From contig JAODUP010000090.1 in NCBI GenBank assembly GCA_025642065.1, positions 436,501-500,500 on the forward strand: a stretch of 64,000 nucleotides of DNA. The letters are read 5' to 3'. Within the stretch, counting starts at the first letter, position 1. The number at the start of each line of letters is the position of its first letter. Made by a program: the position numbers and the translations under genes. Below, piece after piece: positions 23,178-35,100 of this stretch. The notes beneath the pieces were generated by a model. The model was not told where the DNA came from. It worked only from the letters and a program-made list of their open reading frames with translations, and ran no database searches. The DNA comes from Paralvinella palmiformis. Lineage: Eukaryota; Annelida; Polychaeta; Terebellida; Alvinellidae.

Positions 23178-26100
23178 TCACATCAAAGGAAATTGGCTCA
23201 AACGTGTGTATTATTAATGCACAGGTTTGAACCAATTAATACTATTAATTTCAGGTCTGGAACATTTGATAGTCCGGTACCCCAGGACTAGTGTGTTCTT
23301 TCTTCGGGCTAGTGCCTGGTCCAAAATACTAGCCTGACCAGGCTACTGCCATTTTCATGCAAAATATACTGAATTTCAGTGGAGCTCTTTATGGTGCAAG
23401 AAATTCTATGGCTAGTCCCATCAAGACCTTATGAAAAACTGGATTTCAATGATTAATCAAGCTCACATTAAAATATATCAGATGAAACAAATATCCTGGA
23501 TCGATGTTTTGACTAGAAGTAAATGTTTGATTCATTTTGTTTGTAAATCACATTCCTGCTAAAGCCTGAGAATTATTCAAAGCTCTAGATATGTTTAGTA
23601 TCAGGTGTTAATGGTCTAATTCAGATGTTAGGTACAGAATATCAATTATGTGCTCACAATAGCTCTTGTTTCTGAAGTTTTCATCAGCTTGTGCAGTTTC
23701 TAAAAACAAATTAACCAGTTAAACTTGAACAGGACAGTCGACCCAATTTTAATGCTAATTGCATGTGATGGCCCGCTACCCAAAGAATTTTTTTGTCATC
23801 AAGAAACTCTTATTGGATGAACTGTCATATACAGTCTGGGTCAATAAAAACAACAAACACATAACTATTGTCTTCATTACACAAATTTCACAAATCTGGC
23901 ATTCTCTGTCTAATCCAGTGCAGTTTTGCTAGGACTAGTAAAAATATTTCAGGCTAGTAAATTTTTTGTTGGGGTAGCAGATCTTAAATTTTCTAGCTCA
24001 TGAGCTACTAATGGGGTTTAATTATTTTTCTGGTCATCCAATTAATTGAATTGAATGATGAACCGTCATTTACCATCTGGGGGAAATGTTCCATTTCCTC
24101 TTTTTTTCCTGTTCACATCAGGTTTTTAATAGAATATTGCTGTTCATGTATCAATCCAAATCAATGGAGGCTCATAATTAGTTCACCCATACTGGAATAA
24201 TAATAAATATAACATGGCAAACATATTTAGTGAAGTCTATTTAGAAGCCATCACAATCGATTTCAGAAGCCATAACAGTTTGAGATATCATTTGATTAGC
24301 TGATTCGCTTAGTAAAGGAAGGCATTTTTTTACTTGCTAGGTTTTTTTGTCACCACCAAAATCCATGGTGTAGTGTTTTGCTTCACACTGACCATGCAAA
24401 AATGGACTCGTGGTTTAATACAGATTATGACATGATTGTGGTAATATAGATCACGACATGGTTGTGATAATGTTCTGTGAAATAGGGTATGATAGTGTAT
24501 GTATCATCACTGATGTATAGTTCTTCTCTTAATATGTGTTAGTCATGTATAAAATGAATATAGCCTTATGTATAATTGATTTGAGTATATCTCGTTTTTC
24601 TTATACACATTAAATAGTATATGTGGTACTTAGTTCACCTGATGAGTACATGTAATACTATGCCAAAGATTGGCTTATTTTCTGAACATTAACTAATTTC
24701 TGATAATTGTTAAAGATCTACTGGATATTGAAGTGTTTTTGATAACTCAATACCTCAAAGTATCATGCTACTACTACTGAGTACTACAAGGCACCGGTAT
24801 TGATATCAAGCTTTCAGAGTATTGAGCTACGTGGAGTATCAAGCTAGTATAGCTATGTCTGTCTGTGTGTGATGGATAAATAACTGAGCTGGTATGTTAA
24901 TAAAGTCCATCAGTTGATAAGTATGTTCTTTTTTATATAGTATCAGATAGCACAGCTGTACTCAGTGGCCCAAGCTAGCAAAAATGAAACTGGTGGAGGT
25001 GAGGGAATTGAAGTCTGTATGAATGAAAAATTTGCCAAGGATGATGGTGTTCAGCCAGAATATCCACTTCTTGGTGGTGCATATACAGAAGGACAATACA
25101 CTCACAAGATATATCATTTAGCCAGGTTAGTATTATTTTCTGTAAATATAATGTTTTGCTGGTTTAGTAAAAGAGGCATTCAAATACAGATAATTACAAC
25201 GAGAAAACAGTGTCAAAGTCCTTTGTTTTGCTGTTAGGTAGGTTATTGGTGGATATTCATCAGACAGTGATAATGTCATTACTATCAAATTGCTAGCATT
25301 TATTAAGGCTGATTAAAAAAATAGACCAGTGTCATTACATTCTATGTTTGTTGAATTTGCAACAAAATGACAGATTTTTTTATGATTAGAAGTTCTTATA
25401 TATATACTTCACTCAACTCCGTTGATATGTTTAATCTATACTAAATAACTGAAATTGATTCATTTCACTTGCTTCAGTTGGAATTTTCTATACCAAATAA
25501 TCTGACGTGTGTGTGTGTGTGTGTGTGCTAGGACCATAAATTACACAAGTTATATACATATATGTAAGATAGACAACAGTGTGTAAGAGAGGCTTATGTG
25601 CATTTTTTTCCTGTGAATTAGATTGTGTTCAGTAATACAGATAGAACAAAGTGTGTACACAAAACACCTCATGTCAGATCACTGTGATTTGATTGGAGAA
25701 AGTTTAGTTTTGCCTTGTATGCAGTTTTAGCCATTTGAATTTTATCTTTTCACCACTGTTTGGAATTTTTGAAGTGACTAGTTTAGATTGTGTTGAATAT
25801 TCATGGAGTTAATTTAGTACACCGGAATATGTGTTGTGGTACCTTTATAGTCCTTCTATAAAACTCGGGTTATATTGGTGTTTTACTGTTAGCTTCAGTC
25901 AAAGCTCAAAGCAAATATTGTACTTTGACAGTTTTACATATCAGAAAGACCATTGTTTTTTTAATACTTGTTTTACAAAGCTGCTGAAACCTGCCAACGG
26001 GAAATAAAATCGACTTTTATTATTATTATTTTTGTGCTGACCCACCTGAACATCATGCTGAAGCAAATTAGGCTACCACACTGCTTAATCCAAGATGGTG

Positions 26101-29100
26101 ACAGGTCAGTTCTACTTCAAAATTATTTCAGTTATTTCTACAGTAAATTGGTTTTCAAGCCTAGAAATCTTGTAAATTTAAACTAATTATAATCCCCCCT
26201 CATCGAGAAACTCATAAATAGTTCACACTTTGTGGAGATCTATTTAAAATTGAAATCGAAAATATCGCTGTGATAAGGCTAGCGCCAATAAAAGAATCTA
26301 TGCACAAATAACTGAAATATTTTTGAAGTGGAACTGACCTGTTACCATCTTAGATTTAGCTGACAGCAACATGCATATTGTTTACCTTTCACTGATGATT
26401 CACGATTGAAAGAAAATTATAGGCCTAAAGGCTTAACAAAGCAAAACTATTGGAGAGATTGTGAAATCCCAATTAAAGGAGGAATATGTTATAGAAAACT
26501 GAATTTGAATATCAATGTAAAAATAAAATATAAAACCAGAATAATCCAGAATATGTGTCATGGGGCATTTGTAAATGGTTGGGAACTGAATCTGGCAAAT
26601 ATTTCAGAAACTAGAACTTTGAGTCAATTTTTTTCAACTGACCCTATGTTTTCAGTGATCTTTTTTTTTGTCCCGATGCACCGACCCTAATTTATGGAAG
26701 GGAAATTCTCCGTAAAACATGTATTCAAGAAACAATGGCCTAATAAGTTTTAATTGTGTATCAAATTTATTTATAATATTTGTATTATAATTTAATAAGA
26801 AAATGCTGTGATGCAATTTCATGTATATAATTGATAAGTCAGCAGCCATCACTTAAGTTTTGGTTTGCTTTGAGATGAAGTCATATTCACGTTTTTGTAG
26901 TTGTTTCTTTTCTAGGTGAAAGTGGATGTTCTCTGTGTGTAGATAAATATCAGTTGTTTTGTTAGAGAATGATTTGATTTTATGATCCCAACTTTTAGTC
27001 AGGTTGTCTCATCATTTCTGTTTAGCAGAGCTGTGGGTGCTTGTTTTCTTTCTTTGTTATCACACTAAATGCATGCATTCATTATCGAATTCAATTCTGT
27101 CCTTTTCTGAATAGTAAGGTGCCAAAATGGGTGCGCCGGCTTGCTCCAAAAGGTTCATTAACCATGCAGGAGAAAGCTTGGAATGCTTATCCCTATTGCA
27201 GGACAGTAATAACGGTAAGCACGACTCGACACACGAAGCGGCAGCAGTGGCAGCTTCTGTAACATAGCAGCAGTGGCTAAGTCTGTAGAAAGTTGATTTT
27301 AAAAGAGCTTAGATCGACTGGTGATCAGCCATTTCTCTTTGTGCTTCACTCTCTTTCAGTCTATACCTTTATACATATGTATATAAGTCTAAACTGCACA
27401 TTGTAGCTGTGTGAATAAATGGTGTAGGGTGTGCTGTGTTCACTCTAGTTGTTCTGTTTTCTTGTTTTGTTTTAACATCATACTCATGATTTAATATCTT
27501 TTTTTTGTGTTGTTTTATTTAGTTCTTTAGCAAATTTAGAACTTGGCTCGATTTTACATTCACAGGAAATGAATGCTGTTCCTCTTGGAAGGTTGTGTGC
27601 AGGGCCCTTACAAATGTTGGCCCCAGGATGGTTGCATTAGTTTGCCCTAGACAGAGGTTGAGTTGTAATGCTATGCCAATCAGTATGGTTCACTGACAGT
27701 ACAACTTTGTTGTTTTCTGTTAGCTAATTTTCAGTATTTACTTGTCCTCGGATCCATGTTTATGTTTGTTGTATCACAGATGTCATAATGGTGGTATTCA
27801 TTGCATTTATAAACCTGTATTTGATTTGTTTATTCAGTGAATGCCAGTTTAGTTATCTGGATACTTCTATATTAGTGTTCTCATTTTCATATGGGTTTTA
27901 ACTTGAGTTCTTCATTATTTATTCATGTTCCAGGAACAAAGTCAGCAGTAACAATTTTTTTTCTGGGTCATCTAAAGAAAGACATTTTTGTTCTATAAAA
28001 TATTTACTTACCTAGATATATGAAGCTGAATAAGATTTTTATAACATATTTTTCTGCCACACAATAAATATTTTTTGTGAGCTCTGATCATCGAAGTGAT
28101 ATATTTTGTATGATTGTTTTTACAAAGGACTTGGGTGTTGTCCATTGTTTTAGTATTTATTTGTAAATTATATTCTGTAATCTTTATATGGTAGCCTAAA
28201 GACAATTCTTTGTTGGCCATTTGCATTTTCAGAAAATTCTAATAGCAATGACAGTAGTTTTGTAATAAGTATATTTTTTCCATGATGAATTGTTGGTTGT
28301 ACACACATCAGGTTTAGTTTAAAATGAAAATCTTATCTTTGACGTTGCTAGTTTTAAGAGTAGTTATGTAAAGGAGATTTAGCACCTCTGTTTTGTTAAT
28401 TGAACTGGAAGTTGAATTAATACCTAATATTTTGATGACACGTTTATTTAAAAAACACAATTATTCAGTTGTGTGTACTGGTTGTGCTGAGGTTTTGTCC
28501 ACATAATCCTGAAAGGCAGCTGTCATTCATCATGTTATATCACTCAGCTGGCAAAGAAAGAATATCATTAGAGCACTATGCTTTTAACCTCCAGGTGCAT
28601 GTTTGAATCATGCAGGGATCCATGTTTGTAGGATTTTGTCCCTAGTGGCATGTGTCAGTTGTGACCGGTGCCATAGTTGAACAAAATAATCACACACTCA
28701 TCTCACCAAGGATCATGTAAACTTCATACTGGTGATTATTGGGAATAGCTTTGGTCAGATTATTGTATTTTGGTGCCAACCTTGTCTTCTTGTTCAAGTC
28801 TTTTTAAGTATTTTCCAGTCATATATGACTTGATTATTTACTTACTGGTGCTGCTTACTTAGTCAAGGTCAGTGATACTGGAGCAGAGAGATTTCAAGTG
28901 TTTATTGTTTGTTTTTTAGTGATTTGCTTCAAGTCCAGCAGAATAATAGAAAACCCTGTTTTTGTGAGGTGTTTAGGGGTTAGCCCTTGGCCGTAACTGC
29001 TAGGTTTGTCCAAAGTCGGATCACTACCACCGTGTTCGAAATCTCGGTGTCGGCGTATCTGCGAGTTGTTTCATCTTTGACTTCGCTTCATTACCTTTGT

Positions 29101-32100
29101 AGGTCACTTGGCCCATTTAGCCTACCATGCGCACAAAAGTGGTCATAAAACACCAATCATCATCTTGTCCAAAGTCAAGGCTAAGTACATCACTTACTTA
29201 AGATTTGTTTGGATCAGTTGTCCACAACAGACATATTAATATTGGTGACTTCTTTTTATCTTTAATTACAGTAATATTTGTTCACTTTTCATATTGATAC
29301 GATGGACCAAACTAGCAAACTGGTCATGATGTATGTAGTCATGGTGACTTAAGGGTTAGTGTACATGTATTTGGACTGAAATTTGAGACAATTTTGGTTT
29401 GAATCCACCTGCTGGATGGATTCTGGCCTTTCGAATGCTCACAGGTGTAAAGCACATTTAGTGTGATCACAACCAAATATGAATGTGCTTATTAAAAAGT
29501 AGAACCTGCAAATGAAAGTTGTAAAGTAATTAATCGTGATGGGTTTAAAAAAATAATTGTACCTCATTTGACTTTCATTTGTTTGTTAAAATATCTCCCC
29601 ATTAAGGTGTCTGACAAATGTTCCTGAAAGTCATATCTAAATTGTTGATGTAGATATATACACCTGCCTATAGTCACAGATGTAAGTTTGGTACTAATTC
29701 TCTTGGTTATAGACTGTTTTGTTAAGTGTTTCAGTGAAGTTTAGGTGATCCATGTCGGTATTTTTACTGTATTCCATGAACTTTAATGTGACACATTTTA
29801 AAGTAAAAAGTATTAATGCTCAGTTGTGAATGCACCATGATGTAAAATCTTTGAACTTACAGTGCTATAAAGGGGTTGACAGTTTATTTACATAGACGTC
29901 ATTAAAACCATAAGTTAATGTTTATTAGCGTCATGTAAAAACAGGTACTTTACAGGGTTTTTTTACACTGACTTGTAAAAAACCCAATTTAAAAAAGGCA
30001 GCTATAAAATAGAACAATGATAACAATTTGAATATAATAACATCTTCTACAGGATGACTGTAATACATAAATAGCAGTTGGGCTAACAGACTAATCCCCA
30101 TTATGATAACCCAATACCCAGTCTTGTTGACCTTTAGTGATGACACATAGTTGCCTACATGCTCCTTCCCTCATATGAAGGTGTGACTCTTACAGCAAAA
30201 CAATTAGACACTGCCAACGAATGGATAACTACAAAAGTTTTATTGCCTCACTGATAAACCATCAGGCATAAGCATTGCCTTTTCCATCTACTTTCTACGA
30301 CCATTGTTGCAACCAATTAATTGGTGGAAGGCCCTCAGATCTTATGAAGTGTCAATTGACTTAGAATCAGCTGGTAAGATGCTATCATGCTCAGCTTCAT
30401 CAGCATCTGTTTAACGAATATTTTCCAATTTGGGAAATGTTCACACTAAGGTGCGAAATGAAAAGTTTTTGAAACTTTTGAGTAAAGACACATAATTGTG
30501 TTTAATGACATGCACTAGGACTAGTACAATTGGTTAATTTACAGTATTTCGTGGTTATTAACAGATTTTTTTACAGTAAAAAAACAACTCAGGTTTTTGC
30601 CCAACATATCCATGTTAATAATGATTATCTATGAGACCTTAAATAGATTTAAAATACCATTTCTTTCATTACTGTTATATGTTCCACACTTAATATATTA
30701 ACAATGAAAAAATTGTCAAGTGTTGTTAATCTGTCAACATATCTGACAATATTGTGGTGATCATATTTATATATTAGTACTTCACATTGTTAAGCTAGAA
30801 AATCTGCTGACTTCTGAATACTAGTGAGTGCTTCATTTACCAACCTTGACAACAAACACACACTGCTATAGATATTGATCCTGTTGTAGCCATTCTTTTA
30901 CACTAACAAATACAGATGATCTATGATGGCAAAACAATGCAGGCTCTATTTGTCAACTGTGTATTATAAATCAAATACTAATTTTGTATTTCAGGCTCTC
31001 TTTGGATTAAAGTCTAATTATTAATCGCTCTAGATAAGCACTCTTGTGATCTTTCACTTTGCAACTGACTGAAGTGGTGATTTATTTTGATGTCCATAAT
31101 ATGCATATACTAGTTGCATTTCTCATAACAAAAGCCCCACCCTGATCACACTGCATCTAACAAAAGTTGATGCTGTTTCTCTCCATTTTGCCACAGGCTT
31201 GCAGTACAATGATTAAAAATGCCCAAAAAAGGAAACAAATCCTATTTAGTTCGACATCTGCCTCTGCTGATATTAGTGGTTGGTGTGACCATGGTGGTGT
31301 GATGTATTTTTTCTTTTGTGTTTCTCTTAACCCTACGGTTTGATTTAATTCACTGTTTTGCACCTGAGTGATGTGGCTTGGTCTTCTATCTACAGCAAGG
31401 TGCCAACATTTATACGTTTGTTAGCACCTAAGGGTTCACTAGAGATAGAAGAAAAAGCTTGGAATGCATATCCCTATTGTAGAACGGTTATTAAGGTAAG
31501 GATAGTAGTTCATCTGGCATAACACTCTTTCACTGCAGCAGAACAGAGTCAGTAACAAAGTAGCTGGGAATGGTAGAATTAAGCAGTGACTATGATTAGG
31601 GTAGCTGAACTACCAGAGAATTTCCAAGAATATTAAGAGCTACAGTCCAATTCCTCAGATCAGATTTCTTCCACATTCCGAGCTCCTCTCCCTCGGGAGA
31701 TATTGGATACTTTCTCAGTGTACTGCTGATGGTTAGATACTTAATTAAGTAGCAGAGTAATCAACTGCCTATTCTTGCTCAGCTTTGTGTGAAATCTTAT
31801 CACTGATTAACACAGAATACCTTACAATTGCACAATAATTTCTCTTTGTTGCCACTGGCTTTGTGTTATAATGCCTGGTTGTAAAGATAAATATAGATGT
31901 CAGTCATAGATTGAAGATGGTGTATAATTTTGCTATAAGAAAACACTGTAAAATTTGGAATTCCATTGCAAGTTTTGAACTTGAATTTGACCCCAGCTCA
32001 TTTATAAACTCAAGAAATCTGTTTTCCAGAATGATTATATGAAAGAGAACTTCATTATTAAAATTGAATCAATGCATCTGCCAGACAGAGGTGAAACAGA

Positions 32101-35100
32101 AAATGTAAGTACATCAAATGAGAGAGAGAAAGTGTATTTCTGTGCAGGGGGGGGGGATTTTCAGGAAGCATTACACTACAGTGTTGTCTGAAAAGTAATT
32201 GTGTCTTATTCTTAAATAGATCATTGTTTGGTTACTTAGAATGTAGCAATGTGTCCTGAAAATTAGCTACAATATTTAAATAAAGTACAGGAAGTGGTTG
32301 TACAATGTAAAACACAGCCAACATAAAAGTGTATTTCTAAAAAACAAATTATTTTATTATTTTGATAGGCAGGTACGAAAAAATGGCCTAACAAAATTAT
32401 ATAATGAATAAAACATTCATTTTAATCAATGTTGGTTATTTATTACTTTGTTATGTAAATGCTTTCTTTCTTTTGATTATGATAAGTTATTGTCATAAAT
32501 TTAACCCTTTATATGTTTATGTGATATTTTATTCTAAACTCTTCTTTTTTCAAGGCTCATGGCTTGTCTGCAGCAGAATTATTGAAGAGAGTTGTTATTC
32601 TTATAGACATAGCTAATGATAAGGTCAAATCTAGTGTAAGTTAATTGTTTTAGTTGTATAGTAATGCAAAAGAAAGTCCGATAAACTTGTAGGGCATTAT
32701 TATTCTGAGATTTTTCCAGCACTTTTATCAAAAGAGTATTTTTGTTCAGAGATGATTCCTTTCTAATCATGCTTATAACTGGAGACCAATCTCGGTAGAC
32801 ATGTTCTGTCAGAGACAACTTGATCAATTAAAAAAATAGAATGGTATTGTAGAACCACCATAGTCCATCCATGCAAAGAAATAATATCAGCTTAGTGTCA
32901 CAAAATACCAGCAAAGATGCTTAATTTAAAAGGGGAGATTCGTATGGAGTACTCAGACCTGCACGGTGTGGAGGTGAAGATAATTTGTTTAATAAATCCC
33001 TAATGTATGCTCATTTTGGATTTATTCTTTGGTATTTGTCTCTAATCTTTCACATTACTCTTGAATTGCACAGGATTACAAGGAAGATGAAGATCCAGTA
33101 AAGTACAAATCAGTGAAAACTGGAAGAGGACCACTTCAAAACCAGTGGATTGTGAGTGTTCCATTGTATTCTTGATGTGAATGTTCAAACTGAAAGATAC
33201 CTTTGTTTTCCAGTGTCTTTAACTTCCACAGATAATTCACCATGCTCTGAGTATATGTGACTGGTGTTGATGTGTTTGAATAGAGTGGGGCTTATCAAGA
33301 TGGGCAACACTTGTGTCAAAAATGGCCATTATGCAATTAACTTCAAAAACATTTTCAGGAAAAAGTTGTCATATTTGTTCTCAGGCTAAGGATTACCAAG
33401 CTGAAAGAGCTCCGTTCATTTGGTTTTCACTCGTTGTCTGTTCCCAGGGTTAAAACTCATGCTGGGACTTCTGCTTTTTCAGTTGCCGTCCTTACTCTTT
33501 GGAATTCACTCCCTGAACATGTTAAGTCATCAAATAGCATACCATATATACTCGCGGTTAAAGAGATAGTCCACCCTCAGAAAAATTTTGAGGACTAATA
33601 CAGCTATACTCACAAATATCATAAATAATGTCAAAATATGTAAACAATCACCCACATATTAAATAATCCAGTTCAAAGTGCTGATTAATCGACTTTTAAT
33701 ATCCTATGGGCACTGCCATTTTGAAGCTAGATGCATCCGGTTGACCTGAAATCTGTAGAGCCCGTACAAAAGCATGTAAACAAGTGTAAGCAAATAATTA
33801 TTCCAGAACATAATGCAACTGCGTTGTTAAAATTAGGTCCTGAACAAGAGGAAGGTGATTCAAAATGGCTCAGATATTAATGCTGAAGAGAAACTATAAT
33901 CAGCCTCAGTATAGAGATTGCCAATGTGATGTCAGAGCATTTGAGTTTTCTCCTTCCCACCTTCGAATCTGGCTTCCGATGCAGCCGTAATGGCAGCCAT
34001 CCAGTAATTTGGATTATTTCCCTATATCTATGATATCAGGTATATTTTGTGATTATTATTGTGGAATTTTTGGTTACTGTACTTAGCATTACATATTTAA
34101 AAAAATATTTTCTGTGAGTTCTCAGAGGCACCTCGACTTATACACGCATCGTATTTCCTACCAGCTGAAGGAAAGATGGTTTGGACCATTCTTGACACAC
34201 AAAATTTTAGGATTCAACCTAATAAGAGCCAGAGTTAGAACAAAATCATCATATCGCTGCTACTAATCCATTATTATTCAATAAATAACAATTAATATTC
34301 ACCAAACTGTTATTTGGATTTCCCAAACATGCCAGTCTTTTACTTTGGATTTCCCAAAAAAGCCCAAAAAGTCAGCAGGGACAATTGATAAATGTTGCTG
34401 CCTACTAATCTGTTATTATTCAATAAACAATGATAAATTTTCACCAAACTGCTATTTGGATTCCTAAACGTATACCAGTCTTTATGTAACAATACTTGAT
34501 AGTCACACACTATTACCTACCAGTACCTCCAGATGATTAGCTATACAATAAAAATCACTGCTTACATTACAAACCTTGCTCACCTGTTGCTGTGAAATAA
34601 TTAATTAATAACGCTTGCCAGTTGAAGTTATAATCAGACATGTTTGTTTATTAATTATAGCATCAAAGCGAATAGAAAGTGTTTAGAAAACCACACATGG
34701 CATCATACCTGGAGGGTGTACTACACTACTGCAGCCGGTATTCCTGAACAAGTCATTTAAGGGTGATTATAGAAACCACTAACACATGCTGGTAATATAA
34801 AGAGGCCATCGATTCATGTTGTCATCGGGTGGGTTAAGTCTGCGTGGTGAGGGCACATTCCTGTAGAAATGGTGCGCAAGTCCTACTTAAAGTGTGGTAT
34901 TTCTAATAAGATGGATGGACTAATATGCGAGTATATGTGGTAGTTTCTTTCCGTCACCATTTGAAAACTCACCTTTTCATATATACCAGCCTGGATATCT
35001 GTTATTATTAAACAGACAGCTGATAAGAGTTTCTTGTATGTAGGCATTAGCACAAATATCTCATTATGACAGTGAGAAAAACAAATGAACTCCAGTGCCA

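Larger units (their letters stand above)
15358..24940. other. PITP intron 2: repeat-rich
   Basis: A 9.6-kb intron. It holds hAT-like elements (16257-16507, 18087-18833), a TTCAAC-rich block, a degenerate antisense coding stretch (16990-17460), a 235-bp tandem repeat (18968-19590), a SINE (19826-20178), a 71-bp hairpin and microsatellites. In 20200-22600 and 23180-24940 I see only faint dispersed repeats: a GAAGTCYATTTAGAAGCCAT motif near 21625-21660 and 24232-24265, and related sequence near 22850 and 24440. Confidence 0.6.
27215..31395. other. intron between alternative exons 4a and 4b
   Basis: A 4.2-kb spacer, too long for steric blocking of splicing. It holds a weak SINE-like stretch (28543-28720), a SINE copy (28975-29165) and a short repeat (29930-30075) shared with 63880-64000. 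Another shared piece at about 30475-30530 recurs near 17965-18035. No gene was seen in it. Confidence 0.6.
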
